A stretch of 64,000 nt of DNA from Coprococcus sp. (lineage in GTDB: Bacteria > Bacillota > Clostridia > Lachnospirales > Lachnospiraceae), in the NCBI GenBank assembly GCA_016297495.1, contig JAEDGN010000004.1:21496-85495 (forward strand). Reading direction: 5' to 3'. The translations under genes and the position numbers were made by a program. A model generated the notes under the pieces. The model did no database searches, was not told the DNA's origin, and was given only the letters and a program-made list of their open reading frames with translations. Positions 53,733 to 62,831 of the stretch are shown here, one piece after another. Positions within the stretch are counted from its first letter, which is position 1. Each line of letters opens with the position of its first letter.

Positions 53733-55073
53733 ATGATGAATAACAACCGAATTTTTTTTAAAGAAGTATGTATGATTGCCGTTCCGGTGGCAATGCAATG
53801 TATGCTCCAGTCCTCCTTTGGCATTGTAGATCAGCTGATGATCGGACAATTGGGAACTGCCTCCATTGCAGCTGTGGGACTTGCCGGGAAGTTTGTATCC
53901 ATATTTACAGTTGTCACGGGTGCAGTTGCCACAGTATGCGGCATAATGATTGCACAGAATATCGGTTCACAGGATAATAAAGAAGTCGTCAGAAGCTTTT
54001 CAGTCAATTTACTTGTCATGACTTCCATCGCCGTCTTATTTATGCTGCTTGCATTTCTGCTCCCCGGACAGATCATGGGCATTTACAGTACAGATAAAGA
54101 TACCATTGCCGAGGCAGTCAGATACCTGTCTGTGATTGGTATTTCTTTCCTTCCCCTTGCCATCAATAACTGTTCAGCCACCATGTTCCGTTGTATGGAT
54201 GACGCAAGAAAGCCATTATACATCAGCGTGATAACTGCACTTATCAATACAATTTTGAATTACCTTCTGATTTTTGGGAAACTGGGGTCCCCTGCCATGG
54301 GAATCAGAGGTGCTGCGGCTGCCACATCGATTTCCTCCTGTATCAGCATGCTTTTCACAGTTATGATGCTCTCGCAGCTCTTCAGGAAAAAGAATATCCG
54401 ATTTACACTGTCCTGCAGGCTGACGCGGATGACAGGCAAAGAATATATGCTGATTCTTATGCCTATTCTGCTTAACGAATTCCTGTGGAGCATCGGAGAA
54501 AATATTTACGGAATCATATATGGGCATCTGGGAACTGCCCCTTGCGCTGCCATGACACTGACCTACCCGATCCAGGGACTCCTGATCGGAGCTCTCAGCG
54601 GCATTTCATCTGCAGCCGGCATCATTATTGGAAAGCGGCTTGGGAAAGCAGATTATGAGGCCGCATATGAAGATTCCAAAATGCTTGTGTGGTATGGCCT
54701 TGCAGGCTCTGCTTTTCTATCTGTCATACTGATTATTTTCCGGAATTATTATGTATCTTTCTACCAGATAGAACAGGATGCGCAGATGATGGGAAGTTCT
54801 CTGCTTCTGATTTTCGCATGCTATCTTCCGGTTAAGGTCACCAATATGATACTTGGAGGCGGAATTCTTCGAAGCGGCGGCAACACAAAGCTTATTCTGG
54901 CTGTCGATCTGATAGGAACATGGCTGATAGGCGTACCGGTGGGATTATTTACAGCCTTTGTGCTGAAGCTGTCAGTGATCTGGGTATATGCGCTGCTGTC
55001 AACTGAAGAAGCCGCGCGCCTTGCTATTACGATTGTACTATTCAGGAAAAGGAGCTGGATGCGTTCTTTATAA
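53733..55073 (+). CDS. MATE family multidrug efflux transporter
   Basis: 446 residues and about 12 helices. FGIVDQLMIGQLGTASIAAVGLAG near residue 30 and the matching second-half motif are typical of the DinF/NorM-like MATE family, which exports cationic compounds using Na+ or H+. Two adjacent ATGs (53733, 53736) are usable after a GGGGG site. The LacI gene starts 23 bases after its stop, so the two are probably co-transcribed. Confidence 0.92.
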   Translation: MMNNNRIFFKEVCMIAVPVAMQCMLQSSFGIVDQLMIGQLGTASIAAVGLAGKFVSIFTVVTGAVATVCGIMIAQNIGSQDNKEVVRSFSVNLLVMTSIAVLFMLLAFLLPGQIMGIYSTDKDTIAEAVRYLSVIGISFLPLAINNCSATMFRCMDDARKPLYISVITALINTILNYLLIFGKLGSPAMGIRGAAAATSISSCISMLFTVMMLSQLFRKKNIRFTLSCRLTRMTGKEYMLILMPILLNEFLWSIGENIYGIIYGHLGTAPCAAMTLTYPIQGLLIGALSGISSAAGIIIGKRLGKADYEAAYEDSKMLVWYGLAGSAFLSVILIIFRNYYVSFYQIEQDAQMMGSSLLLIFACYLPVKVTNMILGGGILRSGGNTKLILAVDLIGTWLIGVPVGLFTAFVLKLSVIWVYALLSTEEAARLAITIVLFRKRSWMRSL

Positions 55074-55096
55074 GAACAAGCGTGGAGGCGATAACA

Positions 55097-56101
55097 ATGA
55101 GCGAAACGAAGCGGGTAAGGATTATTGATATAGCTGAAGAACTGGGCGTCAGTACTGCAACAGTATCAAATGTAATCCACGGAAAAACAAAGAAAATATC
55201 AAAAGAAACGGTGAAGCGTGTTGAAAAGCTGCTGGAAGAAAGGGAATATATCCCCAATATGGCCGGGATTCTCCTGGCACGCAATGATTCCGGCATTGTC
55301 GGCGTCGTCATTCATAACCATCCAAAATATGAAGACCATTTGCTCCAGGATCCCTTTATCGCCGCTTCCCTTGACGGTCTGTCTGCTGAAATCGAGAAAC
55401 AGAAACTGTTCATGATGATAAAGACAACCCGGGATATCAATGAAGTCATCAAATTCGCCACCATGTGGAATCTGGTCGGCCTGGTAGTCATCGGTTTTTG
55501 CGAACAGGATTATGATGAGCTTCGAAGCAGAATGCGGATCCCGTTTGTAGTCTACGACGGCATGTTTAAAGAATCCAGAAGCCGGATCTGCAATATTTCC
55601 ATCGACGATTTTGACGGCGGCTATCAAATGGGAAAACATTTTGCCAGGAACCATAAGAAGATCCTGTGTATTTCAGATAATAAAGAGTCTATGGATCTTA
55701 AACGATATGAAGGCTTTGTTCATGCCTTGTCTGAACATGGTATCTGCCCGGACTTCATGCTCATACCGTTGCAGCATGATGAGCGGATCGCATTTTACAG
55801 GCAGAATAAAGACTGCTTTAACAGACATACAGCCGTATTTGCAATGTCAGATGTCTATGCGGTGGAACTCATGCAGTTCCTTCAGTCTGAAGGCTACCGC
55901 ATACCCGAAGACATGGCTGTTGCAGGATTCGATGATGCACCGATCTGTACGAAAGTCTGTCCGGCGCTGACTACCATAAGGCAGGACCCGTCAGCACGTG
56001 CCCGGAAGGCGATAGAGATTTTGCTTGGACTGAAGAACAAAGATGATATGCCTGCTCAGATCATGCTCCCTGTGGAACTGGTGATCAGAGAAAGCGCCTA
56101 A
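55097..56101 (+). CDS. LacI family regulator (third)
   Basis: 334 residues. HTH RIIDIAEELGVSTATVSNVI and hinge IPNMAGILLARNDS, then the ligand domain (GVVIHNHPKYEDHLLQDPFI, VAGFDDAPICTKVCPALTTI). The ATG at 55097 follows GGAGGCGATAAC; a GTG 15 bases upstream overlaps that site. The sugar genes it once controlled are missing: only the tail of an MFS transporter remains directly downstream. Confidence 0.9.
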   Translation: MSETKRVRIIDIAEELGVSTATVSNVIHGKTKKISKETVKRVEKLLEEREYIPNMAGILLARNDSGIVGVVIHNHPKYEDHLLQDPFIAASLDGLSAEIEKQKLFMMIKTTRDINEVIKFATMWNLVGLVVIGFCEQDYDELRSRMRIPFVVYDGMFKESRSRICNISIDDFDGGYQMGKHFARNHKKILCISDNKESMDLKRYEGFVHALSEHGICPDFMLIPLQHDERIAFYRQNKDCFNRHTAVFAMSDVYAVELMQFLQSEGYRIPEDMAVAGFDDAPICTKVCPALTTIRQDPSARARKAIEILLGLKNKDDMPAQIMLPVELVIRESA

Positions 56102-56103
56102 GG

Positions 56104-56427
56104 AGCTCCCTGTTGTGTCTTGGATCTTATTTTATCATTTCATTGTCACCTGTTCCGGCACTTGGCCTGATCGGATGCGGTATCTGCGGTTTCTCAGTAG
56201 GTATTCTGTGGCCGGGAACCTTTTCCATGGCATCCGCCTCTATGCTTACAGGCGGAACGGCACTTTTCGCCCTGCTTGCCCTTGGCGGCGATCTTGGCTG
56301 CTCGGGCGGACCGACTTATGTTGGACTGATATCAGCTGCCCTTGGCGATGATCTCAGAAAAGGTATCTTCTGCGCGATCATTTTCCCGATTTTGCTGATC
56401 GTGGGATTGGTGTTAAAACGTTTGTGA
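56104..56427 (+). pseudogene. C-terminal remnant of an MFS sugar transporter
   Basis: About 107 codons with four hydrophobic segments, including GFSVGILWPGTFSMASA and LLALGGDLGCSGGPTYVGL, which read as the last quarter of an MFS permease of the fucose-permease-like kind. No start codon with a ribosome binding site is present, and the frame begins three bases after the LacI stop. The N-terminal ~300 residues are absent. The best reading is a deletion that joined the LacI end to the transporter tail. Confidence 0.8.
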
Positions 56428-56460
56428 GCTGAACCACACGGTAAATTCAACGTTATCTGT

Positions 56461-56946
56461 TTATCTGTCAACATTTTTGATAAACAGAAAGTAAATCAAT
56501 GCTCCGTCAATAACAAAATCATATATTCGCAATCTGTCAAATAATAAAATGGATGAGAGGACCGAAACTGCTATAATTCCCACACTCACAATTTTCGGGA
56601 ATATTCCCCTTTCTTTTGTTAACCATGCAAAATAAGCCATAACGGGCGAACACAGTGCAAACGCAGTCCAACCAATAATAAAATCTTTTGCATATACCCC
56701 GTGACTCAATGCGGCAACTAAATAATATGTTAACAGCATTCCCAAACAGAATGTCAAAACATTTAGCATCGCTTTCCTGGCTGTCTTGCTGTAAATAGAA
56801 ATAAGTGTTCCCAGTAAAATCCAGATTGCCATTTGGGAGAATATTTCTCCCAAATTTGTTGTAAAAATATCCAATAATCTTGAGATAATTCCAATAATTA
56901 AGCCAAAACATAGCATAGCAAATGGATTCACTATCTTTTTTCCCAT
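56461..56946 (-). CDS. unknown integral membrane protein
   Basis: 161 residues with five predicted helices (FAMLCFGLIIGIISRLLDIF through ALIYFLFIKN). I do not recognise the family; the overall pattern resembles DUF6518-like small membrane proteins. It converges with the MFS remnant and has lower GC than the genes that follow, judged by eye. Confidence 0.7.
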   Translation of the reverse strand: MGKKIVNPFAMLCFGLIIGIISRLLDIFTTNLGEIFSQMAIWILLGTLISIYSKTARKAMLNVLTFCLGMLLTYYLVAALSHGVYAKDFIIGWTAFALCSPVMAYFAWLTKERGIFPKIVSVGIIAVSVLSSILLFDRLRIYDFVIDGALIYFLFIKNVDR

Positions 56947-57004
56947 CGCTCCAAAAAGCCTCCCTTTTCCTGAAATGATTATTTTGATGCAGGCAAACCG
57001 GGAT

Positions 57005-57556
57005 TTATCTCTTCCCGTCAGAAATCAACAATCGATTCTGTTCCTGCAGTTCTGCGCCGTACCGGAAGATCAGAGAAGCCAGGATCAAAACGATACCGGT
57101 AACCACACTGGGGAGGTTGCTGATATCGCCGCCTCTCTCCACACCCAGACAAACCGTGATGACGGATACAATCACAATCGCCACGATGGGCATCCAGATG
57201 CAGCGGATTCCCAGCCTCCGAATGAGATTCGCGCCATTTTCCGTAAAAGGGGTGCCATCGGCCTGTTCAGTTTTGAGATACCGTCCGGCAAAGGCCAGCA
57301 AAATGGCGTCGGTAACCAACAGGACAAGGTCAGACAACATCACAGCCAGTGTCTGGTTCATGCTATCGCCACTGGCAAAAATCGTTACCGGCTCACCAAA
57401 GAGGCCAAACACCTGGCCTCCGGTGTACCAGGCTACGGCGCACAGCGCACCCACGGCACAAAGAGATGCGCCCACGATGCTGAGAATGAAAGCAATTTTT
57501 GTGAGAATCTGAAAGACCCTGAAAGTCTTTTGAATGGTTTGCAGCGTTTTCATCAT
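57005..57556 (-). CDS. DUF2975-like membrane protein
   Basis: 183 residues, four helices (about 18-42, 70-92, 112-135, 143-163) with RYLKTEQADGTPFTENGANL between helices two and three, the segment typical of DUF2975. In that family a small Xre regulator is often adjacent; none is seen here. Its ATG overlaps the stop of the preceding gene by four bases (ATGA), so the two are translationally coupled. Ribosome binding site GGGAGG. Confidence 0.72.
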   Translation of the reverse strand: MMKTLQTIQKTFRVFQILTKIAFILSIVGASLCAVGALCAVAWYTGGQVFGLFGEPVTIFASGDSMNQTLAVMLSDLVLLVTDAILLAFAGRYLKTEQADGTPFTENGANLIRRLGIRCIWMPIVAIVIVSVITVCLGVERGGDISNLPSVVTGIVLILASLIFRYGAELQEQNRLLISDGKR

Positions 57557-57948
57557 GTTTCCTCCCTCAGATGAATATGAATGGTTCCTTTTGCGTGCCG
57601 TGCTTCCACAACAATCGCATAAACGCCGTCCTCCGGGATGTTTACGGTAAAATCAGTGGTTTCTTTCCCGTTCCCACGGTAAATAGTTGTCCCGTCCGGT
57701 GCTTTGATCTCCATGTACAGAGTGCCTTTCTCTGTTTCAAATTGAATCTGAAGGACATCGCCCTCGTGCAGCTCCAAAGTATGCAGATCGGTTCCGTTCA
57801 TCTTCTCAATGTCCAGTAAATAGGCGTCAGGATTTTTGACACGGCTGCCATTAAAACTCTCCTGATTGTAACAAAACAGGATCACGGCAAGCCCTGCAAT
57901 AAACAGCAACAGAACCACGACCAAAACAATTTTTCTCTTTTTCATCAT
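57553..57948 (-). CDS. small membrane-anchored protein with a beta-sandwich ectodomain
   Basis: 131 residues: an N-terminal helix (KIVLVVVLLLFIAGLAVILF, about 5-24), then an extracytoplasmic beta-rich part (GDVLQIQFETEKGTLYMEIK, GTTIYRGNGKETTDFTVNIP, GVYAIVVEARHAKGTIHIHL) like a pre-peptidase or CBM-type sandwich. The start ATG (57946-57948) follows GGGGTGAAGACA; the longer frame is not supported. Coupled to the next gene. The function is unknown. Confidence 0.7.
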   Translation of the reverse strand: MMKKRKIVLVVVLLLFIAGLAVILFCYNQESFNGSRVKNPDAYLLDIEKMNGTDLHTLELHEGDVLQIQFETEKGTLYMEIKAPDGTTIYRGNGKETTDFTVNIPEDGVYAIVVEARHAKGTIHIHLREET

Positions 57949-58122
57949 TGTCTTCACCCCTAATTTCCTTTTTCCTCCAGCAGCAAACCACCCCCGTATC
58001 CCGATACGAAGCATGGTAACAACTAATTACAATTCTACAAGATTATTCCGGTTGCATATAGGCATTTTTTGTATCTATATGTGTCTATTTTATAGGTGAC
58101 TGATTGCTTTCCAATGTATCTG

Positions 58123-58365
58123 TTACCCGTTGTCAAATCCATTTGCAGGGTCCTTCTGTTCTCCATAAACCCAAAAGAGCGTCATATCCTCATAATCCAT
58201 TTCCACGGTTTCTGCGGCGATGCGGAAGTTCCAGAGCCGGGCATACTTCTGTGCATACTCTTTGTCCCAGAATTCCGGACACTTGATATAGTCCTCCTCC
58301 GGGCGGATGGAAGTGGAAAAGCCGATGAAGTTCATGGCTGGTTTATGTTCATATGTAACTTTTAT
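58123..58365 (-). pseudogene. chimeric remnant: GyrI-like domain start joined to a lipoprotein-like tail
   Basis: Reading on the minus strand, IKVTYEHKPA then MNFIGFSTSIRPEEDYIKCP and EFWDKEYAQKYARLW match the start of GyrI/AraC effector-binding domains. After NF the sequence switches to VEMDYEDMTLFWVYGEQKD, which resembles the EMEYQDMTIYWVYGAQED segment of the lipoprotein at 60469-61161. Where the start codon is expected, 8 bases after AGGAG, the codon is ATA (58363-58365). The gene looks fused by deletion and start-less; translation from the internal ATG at 58335 would lack a ribosome binding site. Confidence 0.65.
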
Positions 58366-58636
58366 TTATGTATCTCCTTTACTATATAATCTTGTAAATG
58401 CATTGCGCGGATACCGGCAAATTGGGAGTTATCGAGCTCTTTTATTTAAAGAAAATATCAATTTCTATTCAATTACTTCTCCATGAATGTGCACTCTACA
58501 TTCATCTGGGCATACTGCATCAAAGCATTTCACTTTCTCTTTTCCAAATGATGTACCTCCGTTTTTGCAGCAATTTTGTGATGACCGGCTTTCCGTCGGA
58601 ATCCAGCAGCGCGCCCTTTTCCCGGAGCGGCAAACC

Positions 58637-59332
58637 TTAACTGTTCCATGGCCGCTTTTTCCCGTGCCAGCCGTTCTTTTCCCAATAACCGTGATCCGGC
58701 TCCATGGGCGAGAAATGCTTATGGGCAAACCGCATCAGATAAAACCACTTTTTTGCCCGATTGTTGCAGCCACGCTTGCCCGCATTTTTCCGGATCCGGC
58801 AGGCCAGCCGGTCCGTCTTCCTGTTAATCTTCTGCAAGATCCCGTCCGGGATTTCGTCGGGCTTCGTTGCCTGCACACCAAAGCCCAGCTTGTATACCTT
58901 GCGGATGCCCCACATTTCCAGGCTGTCGGACATATCCTTCACAGTGCTCTTCATGCCGCCACCGGCAGCGGTTGCGATGGCGACTGCCTGCTTCCGGCTC
59001 ATTTCCGGCAGGGGCCTGTGGACCATCCACCAAGTCCCAAAATGATCCAGAAAGTTCATCATCGAACCGGTGGCGTGATACACATACACCGGACTTTCCA
59101 GAATCAGCAGGTCTGCATCCAAAATCGCCGTGACCAGCGGCTCCAATTCTTTGTAATGCGTACAATGGCTCAGGTCGGTTTTAAAGCAGGTATAGCAGCC
59201 AAGGCAAGGCTTGTGAAAATCCCGCGGCAGGAAAAATTCGCGGAGCTCTCCCCCCACCTTGTTTGCAAGTTCTCTGGCCGCCATACAGGTACTTCCCTCA
59301 TGGCTCTGGCCGTGAATAATGACAATTTTCAT
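58637..59332 (-). CDS. flavodoxin-fold NAD(P)H-dependent oxidoreductase
   Basis: 231 residues. KIVIIHGQSHEGSTCMAARE binds the FMN phosphate, and CLGCYTCFKTDLSHC, LLILESPVYVYHATGSMMNF and ATAAGGGMKSTVKDM are typical of the NADPH-dependent FMN reductase family with a Cys-containing loop. The start ATG (59330-59332) follows AGGGGTGATCTG. After the TAA stop the same frame runs on for 38 sense codons to a TGA at 58520-58522, with coding-like sequence (GALLDSDGKPVITKLLQKRR), so the stop may be a recent nonsense change. Confidence 0.82.
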   Translation of the reverse strand: MKIVIIHGQSHEGSTCMAARELANKVGGELREFFLPRDFHKPCLGCYTCFKTDLSHCTHYKELEPLVTAILDADLLILESPVYVYHATGSMMNFLDHFGTWWMVHRPLPEMSRKQAVAIATAAGGGMKSTVKDMSDSLEMWGIRKVYKLGFGVQATKPDEIPDGILQKINRKTDRLACRIRKNAGKRGCNNRAKKWFYLMRFAHKHFSPMEPDHGYWEKNGWHGKKRPWNS

Positions 59333-59478
59333 CAGATCACCCCTCTCTCTGGTCCACTTTAGTTTTCTGACACATTTTTCAACATTGCGCAGCGCTTTCT
59401 GCTCCAGCTTTTCACATCGTGTCAGCGGTTTCGGCCGGAAGCGTGGTGGTATTCCCGGCAGACTGGAATTTGCTGCAA

Positions 59479-60387
59479 TCAACCATTGGACATTGTTTTT
59501 TGTTTCCCATATTTTTCTTCCATTTCTTTCGTATGTACATGAAGCAATTCCAGCGCCCGTGTCTGAATGCCGGAGAGATTCGTTTGATCCGTATCTGCAA
59601 ACTCGAGTTTGAGCCTCGCAGAAGCGAGCGCATGACTATCGTTCGTTTTGCTTTCATCCGCTTCCGATAAAAATTTTTGCAGCAATCCCAAATCGCTGGA
59701 ATAATGGAGCTCCACAAGTTTTGCCCGGTATTCCAGCTCTGGAGCTTTAATGTCCGGAAATTGTTTCATATCTACCGTATGTTGTGCTTCGTGCTTCAGA
59801 AGAGAAACGAGAAACCGCTCACTTTCAAAATCATATGCCTGCTCTATGCAGTTGATCGTGCCATCGGTCGAAGCCCAGCCACCCGTACCGAACCTGCCGA
59901 AGGTCAGATAATCCATCCAACTGCGGAATACAAAGCCCTTGAGAATGTTGACTGTATATTCCGCTGTTCCGTCCGGCAGCTCTACGCTGTAAACGGCAGG
60001 TACGGTATCCTTCCAGACATAGGGGCCATAATAGCCCTGGGTTTTCCCGAAAAGCGCATGATAGCCCTTCGCTTCAAACAACGATTGAAGCTGCTCAATC
60101 AGAAGCCCTTCCTCTGCATCCGGCATATCCAGCAGGGCTTTTAACTGGGGCAGCAGCTTGTCAGTGGCTTCTTCTGCGGGTAAACCACAATAAAAAACAT
60201 CCCGATAATATACCTGATATAACAGCAGTATTTGGTTGAGAAATTCCGGCACATCATAGGTGCGGTATTCGCAGTTTTCAAAAATAGCGATGTAAGCTGG
60301 GAGGATGTCCTGAAATTCCTCGTGTTCACGCATATACGCAATGGCGCCCTTCATGTCGCCATTTATGAAAAAGTCCTGGATTTGCAT
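59479..60387 (-). CDS. unknown cytoplasmic protein with HExxH motif
   Basis: 302 residues. The C-terminal third has LLKHEAQHTVDMKQFPD near residue 213 and then APELEYRAKLVEL, an HExxH plus downstream Glu arrangement like gluzincin metalloproteases. The N-terminal half is helical (YMREHEEFQDILPAYIAIFE). No signal peptide. Similar proteins are unnamed as far as I can tell. The start ATG (60385-60387) lies ten bases after AAGGAGTGA. It is followed by the flavodoxin gene on the same strand. Confidence 0.72.
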   Translation of the reverse strand: MQIQDFFINGDMKGAIAYMREHEEFQDILPAYIAIFENCEYRTYDVPEFLNQILLLYQVYYRDVFYCGLPAEEATDKLLPQLKALLDMPDAEEGLLIEQLQSLFEAKGYHALFGKTQGYYGPYVWKDTVPAVYSVELPDGTAEYTVNILKGFVFRSWMDYLTFGRFGTGGWASTDGTINCIEQAYDFESERFLVSLLKHEAQHTVDMKQFPDIKAPELEYRAKLVELHYSSDLGLLQKFLSEADESKTNDSHALASARLKLEFADTDQTNLSGIQTRALELLHVHTKEMEEKYGKQKTMSNG

Positions 60388-60468
60388 GGCTTTTTCGTCA
60401 CTCCTTCCATGATTCACATTCTACAGTCGATTAAAAAAGCACAGTCCTGTGGCGTATCCAATGTCTAT

Positions 60469-61161
60469 TCAGTCTTTTGCGGCTTCGTTCCACTCTGCGC
60501 CATTCTCATCTGTCCAGATATCCGCGCCGTTATAGGTAAAATGGTGCTCCATGCGATCCATATAGGTGCCATCTGCCAATTTATAGATTGTCGTCTCATC
60601 ACCACGGAGATTTACGATTTCTACGACATCTGCCCCCGGATAAGCAGCTTCATCCCGGCTTTCATCATTACCGATTGCCGGCGCATCTTCCTGAGCACCA
60701 TAGACCCAGTAGATGGTCATGTCCTGATATTCCATTTCAAGCACCGCTTTTTCGTTTTCCACTGAGATGTGAAAATCTATCACCATACCCTTCTGATCCA
60801 TATCATTGACCAATGCCGCATGAAGCAGATCATCATCTATGGTATAAGTACCACACCCTCCGGCTGCTCCAATATACCAGTTCATCTGTCCGTCGCTCCG
60901 AATCTCCATGCTGGCCCCCCATTCTCCATAGCCTGGGAACAAATCCAGGGAATCGGCGATTGCAGCAAGATCGTTTTTTTCGCTGTCCAGATGCCAAGGC
61001 CCAGCCAACTCTATACTCTGCTGCATCTCCTCAGAGCTTTCTGTATTGTTTGTTTCCGTATCGTTTTCCTGCGGGCCCTGATCAGACTCGTTCGCTTTGC
61101 TGCACGCTGCCAGAGACAGGCACAAGATCACCGTAATCAGTAGTGCAATTTTTCTTTTCAT
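60469..61161 (-). CDS. lipoprotein of unknown function
   Basis: 230 residues: signal with lipobox SLAACSK (Cys near residue 20), an acidic Asn/Glu/Thr linker, then a single beta-rich domain (IELAGPWHLDSEKNDLAAIA, MEIRSDGQMNWYIGAAGGCG, EMEYQDMTIYWVYGAQED) of the kind seen in lipocalin-like or DUF5640-like surface proteins. A fragment of a related sequence occurs in the pseudogene at 58123-58365. Ribosome binding site AAAGGAG. Confidence 0.75.
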   Translation of the reverse strand: MKRKIALLITVILCLSLAACSKANESDQGPQENDTETNNTESSEEMQQSIELAGPWHLDSEKNDLAAIADSLDLFPGYGEWGASMEIRSDGQMNWYIGAAGGCGTYTIDDDLLHAALVNDMDQKGMVIDFHISVENEKAVLEMEYQDMTIYWVYGAQEDAPAIGNDESRDEAAYPGADVVEIVNLRGDETTIYKLADGTYMDRMEHHFTYNGADIWTDENGAEWNEAAKD

Positions 61162-61180
61162 GTTGAATCATTCTCCTTTC

Positions 61181-62281
61181 TTATCGTTTCAAGAAGCTGC
61201 CCTTTTCCTGTAGCAGCAGACCGTAGCTATGTTCATAATTTTCATCAAAGTAGAAATCGGCACACCGGCCTTCCGGACAGTACACGATGCTCCACATGGT
61301 CTTTTCATAGCTGCCGTCTGTCTGCGGATAATTTTTCTGCGCTACAGATTCAAGCATATCCCGGACATTCAGATCATCGGCAGGACCGGAATACGCTGAA
61401 AGGGTATCAAAACGGATATGGGACTGATTGGAACCGATACCCTGTTTTTCACCTTCGCTGAGATAATGGTTGGTGACCACCTTCGTCTCCGTAACCAGCA
61501 TCTCACCGCCCACATACTCCACCACTACGCTCTTTCCACCGGCATCAGCAATGGAGAGATGGTGTGCCGAGCCGATGGAGGAATTCATATCGTACTGACC
61601 CAAAAGAGTAATGGCCTCATCCACATTTGCAGCCTTGTCCAGTAAAAGACGAATGGCGGTAGTGGTCGTCACATCAGGCTTGTCGGTCCGCTGATGAGTC
61701 TCCTCGTTGTCTCCGGCCATCAAATCAGCCACCACAAGTCCTTTTTCATTCATGCCGTCCAGGGGAACATAGATGGCTGCCAGGGTCTGCATCCGCTCCA
61801 TCATGGAGCCGTCCGGTGCATAGTCCTCACTGAAGCCCAGAAAATCCAGACAGCAGGTGGACACAGACTCATAGCCGTCTTTTGGCCTGGTAAGTACGAT
61901 CATAGTCTGGCACTCTTCCCAGTCGTAATTGCGACCGAAAAGAACAATGCCGTGCTCATCCTGTGTGCAAATAGTGGAGCAGCCAAACTCACCGGTCTGC
62001 ACATCATTTTCAGCTTTGTAAAAACCACGGGACAAAAAGGACACCAGATAGTCTGCCAGTGCGCTGTCGCTGGCAGCACCGCCCTGGGCCAGAAAGTCAT
62101 CAAAGCCGTAATCACCGTCATACTCCATGGAATACAGGCCGTCCTCCAGCTTCTCAATGCTGTTTGCCGCTGTAATAAAGGTACCGAACATCCACCAGCC
62201 ACCTGCTGCAAGAAGAATCAGCAGTACGACAAGGATACCGCAGGTCCATTTGAGAACGGTTTTCTTTTTATGCTTCATCAT
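61181..62281 (-). CDS. membrane-anchored Ntn-hydrolase (choloylglycine/acyltransferase C45-like)
   Basis: 366 residues. One N-terminal helix (about 11-33) anchors it. The catalytic domain starts at GCST, C101 being the likely N-terminal nucleophile after processing, followed by HGIVLFGRNYDW (R117, D120), as in the linear amide C-N hydrolase and acyl-CoA:6-APA acyltransferase families. Later motifs (NEKGLVVADLMAGDNE, ATTAIRLLLDKAANVDEAI-type and SSIGSAHHLSIADAGGKSVV) fit that fold. Candidate substrates are N-acyl amides or bile salts; none can be chosen. The ATG at 62281 overlaps the preceding gene by 14 bases and follows GGAGGACACAA. Confidence 0.82.
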   Translation of the reverse strand: MMKHKKKTVLKWTCGILVVLLILLAAGGWWMFGTFITAANSIEKLEDGLYSMEYDGDYGFDDFLAQGGAASDSALADYLVSFLSRGFYKAENDVQTGEFGCSTICTQDEHGIVLFGRNYDWEECQTMIVLTRPKDGYESVSTCCLDFLGFSEDYAPDGSMMERMQTLAAIYVPLDGMNEKGLVVADLMAGDNEETHQRTDKPDVTTTTAIRLLLDKAANVDEAITLLGQYDMNSSIGSAHHLSIADAGGKSVVVEYVGGEMLVTETKVVTNHYLSEGEKQGIGSNQSHIRFDTLSAYSGPADDLNVRDMLESVAQKNYPQTDGSYEKTMWSIVYCPEGRCADFYFDENYEHSYGLLLQEKGSFLKR

Positions 62282-62768
62282 TTGTGTCCTCCACAATTTC
62301 GTTGTCTGAGGTAACGGTCATGGAGACGGAATACACATCATTTCGCTCCAACTTCACATACACGCCATATTGCTCTGACTGTGAGAGAAAGCCGGCCTGA
62401 GTATTCCAGAGAACGGTTTCGTTCATGCTGGTTTTCAAAACTACTTCGCTGATCACACCCTTGACAGGAATCGTAATGTCAAAGTTTCCTGTCTCAAAAA
62501 AGCCGAACACAGCACTGAACCGGAAGCCTACATAGAGTGTTCCGTCTTGCTCCTTTGCATAGTAACCACAGAAGCCCTCCGGAAACGAACCGGGATAGAA
62601 GCCTGTGATATGCACGGAATTCCCGTTGACTTCCACAGAGGTAATGCCCGCCCCCTGGCAGGCGCGAAAACCGCCCAGCTTCCACCCATAACGTCCGGCA
62701 AAAAAGACCGCGGTCAGAATAACTGCAATCACCAACAGCACAATCAGTATTTTTTTTAATACTTTCAT
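62268..62768 (-). CDS. small membrane-anchored extracytoplasmic protein
   Basis: 166 residues: an N-terminal helix (about 6-24), then a beta-rich domain (GITSVEVNGNSVHITGFYPG, GTLYVGFRFSAVFGFFETGN, ITIPVKGVISEVVLKTSMNE). No family recognised. It precedes and overlaps the Ntn-hydrolase gene, so the two proteins may act together at the membrane. Ribosome binding site AAGGAG. Confidence 0.72.
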   Translation of the reverse strand: MKVLKKILIVLLVIAVILTAVFFAGRYGWKLGGFRACQGAGITSVEVNGNSVHITGFYPGSFPEGFCGYYAKEQDGTLYVGFRFSAVFGFFETGNFDITIPVKGVISEVVLKTSMNETVLWNTQAGFLSQSEQYGVYVKLERNDVYSVSMTVTSDNEIVEDTNDEA

Positions 62769-62831
62769 TTTCCTTTTCTCCTTGAATGATTCAGTATTTT
62801 TGACACAGCCGCAGCATGCTGCAAATAAAAG

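Noticed and set aside
56113..56427. Stand-alone small membrane protein gene
   Set aside because: No ribosome binding site fits the first codon and the sequence matches only the tail of an MFS permease, so a pseudogene is more likely.
58487..59362. 291-codon plus-strand open frame
   Set aside because: Antisense to the flavodoxin-type gene, which has recognisable FMN-binding motifs.
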